Shown piece after piece: positions 44,339 through 55,400 of a stretch of 64,000 bases of DNA; the stretch's first letter is position 1; each line of letters starts with the position of its first letter. The notes beneath the pieces were generated by a model, which was not told the origin of the DNA, made no database searches, and saw only the letters and a program-made list of their open reading frames with translations. This DNA comes from Cephalothrix simula (lineage: Eukaryota > Nemertea > Palaeonemertea > Archinemertea > Cephalotrichidae), in assembly GCA_035591015.1 (NCBI GenBank), contig JAXIUW010251392.1:1-64000 (forward strand), given 5' to 3'. The position numbers and the translations under genes were made by a program.

Positions 44339-45187
44339 ATGAAAAAATCTGATCTCAAAGTTCTTATCGTAGACCACAATCCTAATTCACGTTCGCACAC
44401 TAAGTCGGTACTACGGCAAACTTCTATGGTGAGCATTACCAGCGAGATGGGTTCTAACAACCCTGAAGATATTGTTAGGAACGTTTCTGAGACCAAGCCC
44501 GATGTAATTATAATTGATCAAGACATGGCTGAACAAAATGTGTTTGGCATCGTGCGTGATCTCAAAATTGCTATTCCCGATACAAAGCTACACTTTGTGT
44601 TATCCTGCTATAAGTTAGATACAGAAACACGGCGAATAGGTAAGTCTGTGGGTATATTAGGTTATTTGGCAAAACCCTTTCATACCTTGCAGCTAGAGTC
44701 AGCCCTGCGTGATGCGATGGGCGATGTAGCGACTGATCTTAAAGAGATTCTACTTAGAGTACGCCGCATAAAGTTTTTTGCCGATTTTTCAGATAATGAG
44801 CTACTGAAATTGCTCAAAATATGTCATACCCGGCGTTTTAAGCGCGGAGAAGTTGTGTTTAATGAGGGTGATGTTGGCGATAGATTCTATATTATAGTTG
44901 TTGGTGAGGTAGATATCCTCAAAGTACGCCAAGAAACTATGGAGCTGCTAGTCACCAACAAGCCCGGCGAGTGCTTTGGCGAGATGTCAATAGTTGATGA
45001 AGAACCCCGCTCTGCTCAGGCTATGGCTAAAACTGATGTGGCCTTGCTAGAGATAAATGCAGAAATCATCAAAGATAAGCAAAGCATGGTCGCTCTAAAA
45101 ATATTCAGGCAACTAGCCTTGTTGGTAACTAATAAGTTACGCACCTACACCAGTGAGCTTGCGGCTCGTCAAGCCTCAGCAGAATAA
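44339..45187 (+). CDS. Receiver domain plus cyclic-nucleotide-binding domain protein
   Basis: A 282-aa signalling protein. The N-terminal receiver (1-125) has VLIVDHNP (acidic site), IIIDQDM (phosphoacceptor Asp) and the switch Lys in YLAKPF. The C-terminal part (about 135-265) is a cNMP-binding/CAP_ED beta-roll: FKRGEVVFNEGDVGDRFYII in part and the phosphate-binding cassette GECFGEMSIVDEEPRSAQA. No DNA-binding helix-turn-helix is seen, so output must be by protein contact. There is no histidine kinase in the window. It starts at ATG 44339 and precedes the CinA-like gene. Confidence 0.88.
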   Translation: MKKSDLKVLIVDHNPNSRSHTKSVLRQTSMVSITSEMGSNNPEDIVRNVSETKPDVIIIDQDMAEQNVFGIVRDLKIAIPDTKLHFVLSCYKLDTETRRIGKSVGILGYLAKPFHTLQLESALRDAMGDVATDLKEILLRVRRIKFFADFSDNELLKLLKICHTRRFKRGEVVFNEGDVGDRFYIIVVGEVDILKVRQETMELLVTNKPGECFGEMSIVDEEPRSAQAMAKTDVALLEINAEIIKDKQSMVALKIFRQLALLVTNKLRTYTSELAARQASAE

Positions 45188-45223
45188 TTTATGTTTCTTC
45201 TTTAGTCGTAAGCTCTATTGACT

Positions 45224-45964
45224 ATGCGCACCCCGCCTACAGCAGGCATAGTGGTTATCGGAAACGAGGTTCTCAGCGGCCGCGTAGAAGAAAATAACGC
45301 CAATTTTTTAACTAAAGAGCTGGCCAAAATAGGCGTTGAACTACTTGAAGTTAGCGTTATTCCTGATGATTTTGAGAGAATCGGCTCGGTGGTGCATAGT
45401 GCCTCAATGCGCTTTAGCTGGGTGTTCACCAGCGGCGGAATTGGTCCAACCCATGATGACATCACAATGAATGCCATTGCCAGTGCCTTTGGTGTTGATT
45501 TAGTGCTTGATCAAAACGTGAAGACCAGCCTAGAAAGCCATTACCAAGAGGCACTTACCGCAGATCATTTACGGATGGCACAGTTTCCAGAAGGCTCTAA
45601 GTTTGTTCCAGTGGCTGATCGTGGAGCTCCACAAGTCTTGTTCAAAAATATATTCATCATGCCCGGTATTCCGATATTGCTTCAAAAGCGATACAAAGCC
45701 GTTAAGCACCTGCTTGGCGGTGTTCCGTGGATTTCAAAAGTATTTTCTGTGTATTGTGATGAGCCACGCATCGCCCCCATCATGCGTGAACTTGATGCCG
45801 AACATAACAGCGTTCGCATCGGCTCTTATCCACAGTACGAAAGCCCGTTTTGGGTTAAGGTAATCATCGAATCACGCAATCTTGACGCACTAGAGGGCAT
45901 TGCTCAAAAATTTGCCACTCATGTAGCCGAGCTGGGCATAAAGTTTAATCAAAACAACAGCTAA
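45224..45964 (+). CDS. CinA N-terminal/MoaB-like (molybdopterin-binding fold) protein
   Basis: The 246-aa product has the MoCF-biosynthesis fold found in CinA: AGIVVIGNEVLSGRVEENNA in part at residues 6-25 and FTSGGIGPTHDDITMNAI near residue 70. It ends without the C-terminal nicotinamide-nucleotide amidohydrolase domain of full-length CinA, so it is the short form. ATG 45224 is preferred over TTG 45218. It may hydrolyse ADP-ribose-type compounds, as CinA does, but this is inference. Confidence 0.85.
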   Translation: MRTPPTAGIVVIGNEVLSGRVEENNANFLTKELAKIGVELLEVSVIPDDFERIGSVVHSASMRFSWVFTSGGIGPTHDDITMNAIASAFGVDLVLDQNVKTSLESHYQEALTADHLRMAQFPEGSKFVPVADRGAPQVLFKNIFIMPGIPILLQKRYKAVKHLLGGVPWISKVFSVYCDEPRIAPIMRELDAEHNSVRIGSYPQYESPFWVKVIIESRNLDALEGIAQKFATHVAELGIKFNQNNS

Positions 45965-46034
45965 CAATAGTTAATACCATCTAACTATAATTGATGATTG
46001 CAGTTGCCAAGAATAACTAATGTAAGCTATTGGT

Positions 46035-46392
46035 TTCATGCGCTAAATAATCAGGAGAGTTCGGTAGTGCCTGTGAGGTACGGATAAATGGAAAATCTAC
46101 GCCTAACCACCCAATGAACGTGCTGGGCTATGTTCCTTAGGGTCGCTTTGTTTTTCTGCGGATGACCATTAGCGAAAATATTGCCGTAGCAGGGGTATTC
46201 AATAATCAAGATGCCCAAAAAATGCTTGGAGAAATACCTGAATATTATCCTATCCTCAAACCCAAACTAAGAGCTTTGGACTACAGCTCATCTTGAAGGC
46301 AACAGCAAATTCTAGCCAAAGGCATGGCTTAGTACACCATAAATTATCTTGCTGATGAAGCTCGCCGATGACGTTCAGCCATCATTAGTTGG
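46035..46392 (+). pseudogene. Decayed ABC-transporter ATPase, LivF-like
   Basis: No intact gene, but a plus-strand frame reads GKST (46090-46101, Walker A remnant) and VLGYVP-stop-GRFVFLRMTISENIAVAG (46120 on), then EIPEYYPILKPKLRALD and, after another stop (46294), RQQQILAKGMA-stop-YTINYLADEA. This follows the order of a branched-chain amino-acid transporter ATPase (YVPEGR, L.R.MT..EN, LSGGEQQ.LAIGRAL). Stops lie at 46138, 46294, 46330 and further on. The part between Walker A and the Q-loop is deleted, and the signature LSGGE is lost. It sits between the CinA-like gene and atpD, with no other liv gene near. The left limit is approximate. Confidence 0.75.
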
Positions 46393-46404
46393 TCTCACGC
46401 CAAG

Positions 46405-47820
<1,416 letters not shown>

Positions 47821-47835
47821 CTATTGGGGTTATGG

Positions 47836-48663
47836 TCACAGACTTTGCGCCCCGTTTATTATTTCAATCAGCTCGCTAGTTATCATGGCTTGGCGAAGCC
47901 GATTGTAGTTCAGCGTAAGCCTATCAATCATATCGCTAGCGTTTTTGGTTGCCCCCTCCATAGCCACCATGCGTGCGCCGTGTTCTCCGGCCTCGGTTTG
48001 CAAGTGCGCCGACAAAACTAAATTGTCAACATATTCAGCCAGCAAAGAGTGTAAAACGCTTACTTCATCAGGTTCAAAGATTATCTCACGTTCGTCACGA
48101 ATACCCTCTGGAGCGACTACCGGTATAACCTGACGCAAAACTGGTGTTTGCACCAGCGGGTTTTCAAAGTGGTTATAAGCTAAAAGCACACGCTTCACAG
48201 ACTTTTGCAAGAATCGACCGAGCAAGTCTTGCATAGTTTCCGAAAGCTGTTGACGGCGTTCATTTTCTTGGAGATGCGTATGTTTACTGGCAATGTTAAA
48301 AGGCCGATGCCTAAAAAAATCATTGCCTGTACGACCAAAAATGATCAATTCGGTATCACCGCCAAGCTCATCAAGTAGCATTTTGCAAAGATTAGCATTA
48401 AATCCACCACAAAGCCCCTTATCAGAAGTTAAAAGCATAACTACATCATGACCCTGATTATGCTCTTTGAACAAGGGATTAGATGAATTATCGGCCAGCC
48501 GTGACACCATCTCTAGCAACTGCTCCGAATAGGGTTCGGCCTGCTTTGACGCATTTTGAGCACGGCTGAGCTTTGCCGCTGAAATCATTTTCATCGCACT
48601 AGTTATCTGTTGCGTGCTCTTAACGCTCTCAATTCTGCGTTTTATGTCTCTAAGAGTACTCAC
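47836..48663 (-). CDS. atpG: F1F0 ATP synthase subunit gamma
   Basis: The 275-aa central rotor shaft. The N-terminal DIKRRIESVKSTQQITSAMK, in part, and the C-terminal GATKNASDMIDRLTLNYNRL, in part, are the two helices that form the coiled coil inside the alpha-beta hexamer; SDKGLCGGFNANL near residue 85 is also typical. It lies between atpA (directly adjacent) and atpD (33 bp). Confidence 0.97.
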   Translation of the reverse strand: MSTLRDIKRRIESVKSTQQITSAMKMISAAKLSRAQNASKQAEPYSEQLLEMVSRLADNSSNPLFKEHNQGHDVVMLLTSDKGLCGGFNANLCKMLLDELGGDTELIIFGRTGNDFFRHRPFNIASKHTHLQENERRQQLSETMQDLLGRFLQKSVKRVLLAYNHFENPLVQTPVLRQVIPVVAPEGIRDEREIIFEPDEVSVLHSLLAEYVDNLVLSAHLQTEAGEHGARMVAMEGATKNASDMIDRLTLNYNRLRQAMITSELIEIINGAQSL

Positions 48664-50175
48664 TTATGCCGCCTGACGATTTTTTTTAAATTCACTAACA
48701 GCCAAAGAAATCTTTTCGCTATTGGCATCGGATAACTCTTTGCTGTTGGATATTTCACTGTAAACATCACCGTGGTTTGACTTAACAAACTGCAGAAAAT
48801 CATTCATAAATGCAGAAATTTCAGCAACTTCTAAATCATCCACTCCACCGCTATTAGCTACAAATATCGCAATAACCTGATCAGCCACAGGTAGTGGCGC
48901 ATACTGTGGTTGCTTTAATATTTCAGTAAGGCGTTCACCACGAGCTAGTTGCAATTGAGTTGATTTATCAAGATCACTACCAAATTGGGCAAATGCTGCC
49001 TTTTCACGATACTGAGCTAGGTCTAGTCGCAAAGTTCCGGCAACCTTCCGCATCGCCTTAATCTGCGCTGAACCACCCACTCGTGATACCGACAAACCAA
49101 CGTTAATAGCTGGCCGAATGCCGGCGTTAAATAAGTCGGTACTCAAGAAAATCTGCCCATCAGTAATTGATATAACATTAGTCGGAATGTAGGCAGAAAT
49201 ATCACCGGCCTGCGTTTCAATAATCGGCAAAGCAGTTAAAGAGCCACCACCTTTGGCATCGCTTAGTTTGGCGGCGCGCTCCAGCAAGCGGCTATGCAAG
49301 TAGAATACGTCACCGGGATAAGCCTCACGCCCCGGCGGTCGGCGCAACAACAAGGATAATTCACGATAAGCCACGGCATGCTTGCTAAGGTCATCATAAA
49401 TACACAGTACATCCTTGCCCTGAGCCATAAAATACTCACCAATGGTAACCCCGGCCATCGGAGCTATAAACAACATTGGTGATGGCATTGATGCGCTGGC
49501 ACTGACCACAATGCTGTAATCCATTGCACCGGCTTCTTCTAGCTTACGCACCACACCGGCCACCGTAGAATTCTTTTGGCCAATGGCTACATAGATGCAG
49601 ATAACGCCACTACCTTTTTGATTAATTATGGTGTCAATGGCAATGGCTGTTTTACCGGTTTGGCGGTCGCCAATAATTAGCTCACGCTGGCCACGACCGA
49701 TGGGAATCATACTATCAACGGCCTTAATGCCCGTTTGCAACGGTTGTTTGACTGGCTGACGCTCAATAATACCCGGAGCAATAACTTCAATGTTACGATA
49801 TTCTTTAGTATCAATGGGCCCTTTGCCGTCTATCTCTTCACCGATTGAGTTCACTACTCGCCCCAATAATGCCTCGCCCACCGGTATAGAGGCTATACGA
49901 CCCGTGCGCTTAACTTCATCACCTTCACGCAGGTGTTTGTCGCTACCCAGCAACACCACCCCAACGTTATCAACTTCAAGATTAAGTGCCATGCCCAGCA
50001 ATCCATCTGAGAACTCTAGCAATTCCATAGAGGCTACGTTATCTAAGCCACTAACTCTAGCTATACCATCGCCCACCGTAAGAATGGTGCCGACCTCACT
50101 TGAACTAACACCAGTTTCAAATTCTGATATTTGTTTTTTGATTATTGAACTGATTTCCTCAGTACGCAGTTTCAT
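48664..50175 (-). CDS. atpA: F1F0 ATP synthase subunit alpha
   Basis: The 503-aa non-catalytic nucleotide-binding subunit of F1. Seen: Walker [16 protein letters not shown] near residue 170, the alpha-specific Gln (RGQRELIIG before it), [16 protein letters not shown] near residue 262, and the signature [14 protein letters not shown]. It lies directly upstream of atpG and one base after atpH. Confidence 0.98.
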   Translation of the reverse strand: MKLRTEEISSIIKKQISEFETGVSSSEVGTILTVGDGIARVSGLDNVASMELLEFSDGLLGMALNLEVDNVGVVLLGSDKHLREGDEVKRTGRIASIPVGEALLGRVVNSIGEEIDGKGPIDTKEYRNIEVIAPGIIERQPVKQPLQTGIKAVDSMIPIGRGQRELIIGDRQTGKTAIAIDTIINQKGSGVICIYVAIGQKNSTVAGVVRKLEEAGAMDYSIVVSASASMPSPMLFIAPMAGVTIGEYFMAQGKDVLCIYDDLSKHAVAYRELSLLLRRPPGREAYPGDVFYLHSRLLERAAKLSDAKGGGSLTALPIIETQAGDISAYIPTNVISITDGQIFLSTDLFNAGIRPAINVGLSVSRVGGSAQIKAMRKVAGTLRLDLAQYREKAAFAQFGSDLDKSTQLQLARGERLTEILKQPQYAPLPVADQVIAIFVANSGGVDDLEVAEISAFMNDFLQFVKSNHGDVYSEISNSKELSDANSEKISLAVSEFKKNRQAA

Positions 50176-50176
50176 G

Positions 50177-50713
50177 TTAATGTCCTCTTACAACATGTCT
50201 ATATAGGTTACTTACTTGACTGCTAAGACTAGCATCGTACACCATTGAACCGATTCTAATTATCAGCCCTCCAATAATTTCAGGCTTCTCATTAAAAGTC
50301 ATCTGAACATTGCATCCGCTGGCTTCAGATAGTTTCTCACGCAGACCTTGCTCTAATTTTTGATCAAGCCTACGTGCCACATCCACAGAAACCTTCAGAT
50401 TACCCAAGTATTTATCGGCTAATTCGCCATAGCTTTCTTCAATAAGCCCCAGAAGCTCTATTCGGGACTTATGCAGTAAATAGCGAGCAAAGGTTTTAAG
50501 TAATTCAGGCACAGTGAGCTTCGTCAGCAAATCATCAAGCGTTGCTCGTTTTAGCTTGGGGTTTATCTTAGAACTAGAAAATAACGCCAATACATTGGCA
50601 TCACTAAGAGTTTCTGACAGACTGCCTAGCCCTTCACGTACAGCTTCAACCTGCTTGGCTTCTACGGCCAGCTCAAATAAAGCCTTAGAATATCGATCAG
50701 CGATGAGGCGCAT
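50177..50713 (-). CDS. atpH: F1F0 ATP synthase subunit delta
   Basis: The 178-aa stator subunit joining F1 to the b subunits. Seen: [12 protein letters not shown] at residues 7-18, and the C-terminal [20 protein letters not shown], in part, which is the family signature. Its start overlaps the end of atpF by 17 bases, suggesting translational coupling. Confidence 0.95.
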   Translation of the reverse strand: MRLIADRYSKALFELAVEAKQVEAVREGLGSLSETLSDANVLALFSSSKINPKLKRATLDDLLTKLTVPELLKTFARYLLHKSRIELLGLIEESYGELADKYLGNLKVSVDVARRLDQKLEQGLREKLSEASGCNVQMTFNEKPEIIGGLIIRIGSMVYDASLSSQVSNLYRHVVRGH

Positions 50714-51329
50714 AACTCTCCATGTCTAGTTTGCCCACAAGGCGATTAATAATTTGGCCATCCATCTTGGTGTCAACCTTAGTTTTAATTTGTTCTACAG
50801 CTCTTTGTATGGCCTGCGCTAAAAGCTCGGCTTTGAATTTATCTATGGCCTGAAGCTCATCACGTTCTTTTTGGGTTCGGGCTTGTTTTTCAAGGCGTGC
50901 TATTTCGGTTTTTAAGTTCTCTTCAAGCATACTTTCGTAATTGCTCATCTCGGCTAGTAGATCATTCCGCAGTTGCTCATGCTTGTTAGACAGCTCAATT
51001 AAATTATCTTTTTGTTCATGAACAGCAGCTTTGCTTTTTTCAGCCAGCTCCACCACCTTGTCATAAGCACTTTTTTCTTCATTGGCAAGACGCCTAAAAA
51101 AGTTACCAAGGGGTTTTCTGGTAAGCCACAGAATAATTGCTGAAAATATTACAACGTTAACAGCATGATAGACCACACCCATCACGCCACCAGCCGCTGC
51201 GTATGCCGTAGATGGCAACAATAACGCAACCAAGAGCATGCTCGCTGCTAGCAACACTTGAGGCAATCTTTTAGCTGATTTTTGCCCTAGGTGGTGAAAG
51301 GCTTTATAAGTGAAAACTTTATTCAACAT
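50697..51329 (-). CDS. atpF: F1F0 ATP synthase subunit b, with N-terminal extension
   Basis: The 210-aa stator subunit. An unusual N-terminus (about residues 1-45) looks like a signal peptide (LLAASMLLVALLLPSTAYA), followed by the true membrane helix (AVNVVIFSAIILWLTRKPL), then the long charged helix. Such an extension on the second b-type subunit is familiar to me from deltaproteobacteria-type operons. It overlaps the upstream b' gene by one base and atpH by 17 bases. Confidence 0.9.
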   Translation of the reverse strand: MLNKVFTYKAFHHLGQKSAKRLPQVLLAASMLLVALLLPSTAYAAAGGVMGVVYHAVNVVIFSAIILWLTRKPLGNFFRRLANEEKSAYDKVVELAEKSKAAVHEQKDNLIELSNKHEQLRNDLLAEMSNYESMLEENLKTEIARLEKQARTQKERDELQAIDKFKAELLAQAIQRAVEQIKTKVDTKMDGQIINRLVGKLDMESYAPHR

Positions 51330-51808
51330 TATTTACCATCTCCATCTAGTATGCGCCGAACAATAGCATCGCCTAACTCTACAACCTGTTCTGAGATGTT
51401 TTGTTGCATAGCCTCTACTCGCTCTGCTAGTTCTTCACGATTTTGCTCTATAGATTGATTAAGTCTGTTCTTAGTGTCTTGCTCTATTTGCTTGATTTTG
51501 CGTTCTATTTCTTGGCGACGTTCGGCTCTGAGCTGCTCTAATTCCGTCAGCATGGCTGACCAACGCTGGCGATATTCTGAGTTAAGTTCTTCTAGTTCAC
51601 GTTGATGAGCTTCGGTTTCTTTACTAAGTTGCTGCAATTGACTATCAGTACGGCTTTTTGCCCACAAAAACGGCCTAAACAAAAATCTGTTCATGAAAAA
51701 TAATACAATCATGAACAAAACAAAAATGAATATAGGCGTATTCGCTTCAAGATGAAGCAAGCCAAAATCAAATAATGGAATAAGATATTCCGAGCTAGAG
51801 TAGTCCAT
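51329..51808 (-). CDS. F1F0 ATP synthase subunit b'
   Basis: A 159-aa b-like stator subunit: membrane helix IFIFVLFMIVLFFMNRFLFR, in part (about 25-45), followed by a continuous charged coiled coil rich in Glu, Gln and Arg. Two different b-type genes in a row imply a heterodimeric stalk. It is the first gene of the cluster. Genes for subunits a and c do not occur nearby and must lie elsewhere. Confidence 0.9.
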   Translation of the reverse strand: MDYSSSEYLIPLFDFGLLHLEANTPIFIFVLFMIVLFFMNRFLFRPFLWAKSRTDSQLQQLSKETEAHQRELEELNSEYRQRWSAMLTELEQLRAERRQEIERKIKQIEQDTKNRLNQSIEQNREELAERVEAMQQNISEQVVELGDAIVRRILDGDGK

Positions 51809-52472
51809 TCAGTCTACCTGTGTCACAAATAGTCAAAGTTATAATCTAGCAATCACTATCACGAGCGACGCTACAATGTCAAACGACTTACAAAATGTCC
51901 GTAGCCTAAGAGCCACATTTATGCTAGGGTAGTCGCATTAAAATGATCAAATCAGGTCTAGCTTATCACAATATTTTAGTGACGGGGTATATTCCTGATT
52001 AATTAGTCAGATTGCTGGCCTAGATTATGCGCCTAGAATACCAATTTAGAAGCATATGGCTTAGGGTGTAAATCACAAGTATAGAGCCCTAAACAATTTG
52101 AATAAAAGCTGTTTATAATGCTCTGTGTTCGTCATAGACTGTTATCGGCCACCTTACAAGGCTAGAGACGGAATAAACGTATCATACTTTAGAACAGGCT
52201 TTCAGCCGTGCAAATAACTTTGTCTGCTGGCTAACTAGTGGTAAGTTCGGGTATATTATAGTTTAGCTATATTATGCTGGTCTGTGCACTAGCTGACACT
52301 GGACATGGAATACCGCATTATTTAGATTCCTATTCAGCGATAGACTATGATGTAGCCTGGAGTTGAAGTTTAAGTCTAGATTGTTCTTTAACAATAACTT
52401 ATGTTCATTTTAGATAGTTACGAATTAATGGTGATTAGCAGGTTTATTAAATTGAAATTATGGAGCTAACCC
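51809..52472. other. Divergent intergenic region ATP synthase / gltB
   Basis: About 660 bp between the minus-strand ATP synthase genes and plus-strand gltB. It must hold both promoters. AT-rich words such as tatattatag near 52254 could be -10 elements, but no full promoter is convincing. A TGGAG at 52460-52464 precedes the GTG of gltB at a usable distance. No gene or remnant is recognised. Confidence 0.45.
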
Positions 52473-55400
52473 GTGTTGAATAGATTGCCCGCAAAGCATG
52501 GTTTGTATGACCCGCTATTTGAGAAAGATAGCTGCGGAACAGGCTTTATAGTCAATGTTAAAGGCATCGCCTCTAATGACATAGTGCAGCAAGGCTTGCG
52601 TATTATCAACAACTTAGCTCATCGTGGTGGCACAGGCTATGACCCTGAGCTTGGCGATGGCTCGGGCATGCTGCTTAATATTCCGCATGAGTTTTTTGTA
52701 GCCGAGTTCGCCAAGCAGTCAATCACCTTGCCCGAGGCGGGTGAATACGCCATCGGCATGTTCTTTTTGCCCACAGAACGAGCCATGGCCGATAACTGCC
52801 AAGACTGGGTTAAGTCAATTGCTCAAAGCTACGACTGCAAAGTTTTAGGTTGGCGTGATGTTCCGCTGCATACAGAAGGGGTTAGCCAAGCGGCTTTGGT
52901 TTGCTTGCCTGATATTAAGCAAGTAGTCATTGCTGCCGGCGCAGACTTTGATCGCAGTGAGTTGAGCCTTGCCGAACGCATGTATCTGTGCGGGCGTCTC
53001 ATTGAGAAAAAGGCTATAGAACGTGGCTTAGGGGGCAGCTTTGGTCTGTGTAGTCTATCCACTAAGACTTTAGTCTACAAGGGTATGCTGACCGCCAAGC
53101 AGTTTGCTTATTTTTACCCAGACCTCCACGCCAAAAACTTCAAATCGCCACTATCAATGGTGCATATGCGCTATAGCACCAATACTTTTCCGAGCTGGAA
53201 TATGGCGCAACCCTTTCATATGATTGCTCATAATGGTGAGATAAACGCCGTTAATGGCAATATTAACTGGATGCGTGCTCGGCAAAGTGGTTTAAGCAAT
53301 CCACGCTGGGGCAATGCTGATATATTTCCGTTGCTTTATCCGCAAGATAGCGATTCATCTAATTTTGACCGAGCGTTGGAATTTTTGGTGAATACCGGGC
53401 GCAGCATTGATTTAGGCATGATTATGATGATTCCCGAACATTGGGAAGATGACACGCATATTCCAAAGCCATGGATCAATTTTTATGAATATCAAGCCAC
53501 CCTGATGGAACCTTGGGATGGGCCGGCCTGCGTGGTCTTTAGTGATGGGCGCATTATTGGCGGAACCTTAGACCGTAACGGACTGCGCCCAGCCCGAATT
53601 GTCGCCACCAGTGATGATACGGTTATACTGGCGTCTGAGGTGGGAGTGATTGATGTTGAACCCGATAAAGTGCTCTTCAAAAAGCGACTTGCCCCGGGCG
53701 AGATGTTTTTAGTTGATATAGAACAGCAAAAAATATTAGAAAATGATGCCATAAAATCTGCTTATGCAGACCGGCATCCCTATGCTGATTGGGCTAAGCA
53801 ACGTGTGATTAATCTTTCGCAGCTGGCTGCGCCCGGCAAGGTGCGGCAACCGATTCATGAAACTCTGCGCCAAAGGCAGCACGCCTTCGGCTACACCAAA
53901 GAAGACCTCAAATACGTGCTTAATGTTATGGCGCAAAGCGGTGCTGAGCCAATAGGTTCAATGGGTGTTGATACGCCCTTAGCCGTTTTATCAGAGCGTT
54001 CACGACTGCTTTATGACTATTTTAAGCAACGTTTTGCGCAGGTTACCAATCCGGCCATCGATTCGATTCGTGAGCAGTCTATTATGTCATTGAACAACTT
54101 TATTGCGCCCGGATATTCGCTAATCAACAGAAAACTTATTCAAAAAGATGTCTTGCGCATACCCAACCCCGTTCTGGCGCATTACGAGCTAGAAACTCTG
54201 CGCCATCTTGACCACCCATCATTGCGCAGTGCGATGTTGCCGACTTTATTTGTGGCTGAGCAAGGTGGGCATGGCCTTGAGATGGCTTTGCATAACCTTA
54301 ATATTCAGGCTGAGGCCTTGGTTAAAGATGGTACAGCAATTCTTATTCTTAGCGACCGTGGGCATGACTACGAATATGCACCAATACCCAGTTTAATTGC
54401 CATAGCTTCAGTACACAGCCATTTAGTGCGCAAGGGCTTACGCATGGGGGTTGGCTTGGTTATTGAAAGTGGCGATGCTCGTGAGGTGCATCATCTTGCG
54501 CTATTGCTCGGCTATGGAGCTACGGCAGTTAATCCATATTTGGCACTAGAGACAATTTTAGGAGTCGGAGAAGGTTTTAGACTGTCTAGCGAGCAAGATG
54601 CTCCACCCAGCGTAACCAACTATATCAAGGCTGCCAATAAGGGTTTGCTGAAAATTATGGCGAAGATGGGCATCTCAACCCTCCACAGTTATAACGGAGC
54701 GCAGATCTTTGAATGTGTTGGATTAAGCGATGAAGTTATCAATAATTATTTCGCTGGTACGGTTTCTAGGCTCTCTGGTATTGGATTAGATGAGCTAGCC
54801 GAAGAAGTGCTAATGCGTCATCGCAAAGCCTATCCGCATGATGGCTCTGTGCCAGAATTGCTTGACAATGGAGGCATGTATCAGTTTAGACGTGATGGCG
54901 AAAACCATTTGATTGGCGTAGATACGGTGCGCGATCTACAATCGGCGGTGCGTGAAAATAGCCCAGAAACCTACGCTAAATGGTCAAAGCGCATGAACGA
55001 GTTCAACATCAAGAATGGTGCTTTGCGGGGCTTGCTAGATTTCCATCGTCAACCTATTCCGATTGCTGAGGTTGAACCCATAGAAAACATTATGCCACGC
55101 TTTACAACGGGAGCAATGTCATTGGGTTCAATCAGCCGTGAAGCGCATGAAACCTTGGCCATTGCCATGAACATTATAGGTGGTCGCAGTAATACTGGCG
55201 AAGGCGGCGAAGACCCTCAACGCTTCACCCCTGATGCCAATGGTGCTAATCGTTGCAGTGCTATAAAGCAGGTGGCCTCGGGGCGGTTCGGCGTGATTAG
55301 TCATTACTTAGTTAATGCCCAAGAGCTGCAAATAAAAATTGCTCAAGGAGCGAAGCCCGGAGAAGGTGGACAGCTACCGGGGCTTAAAGTTGATGAATAT

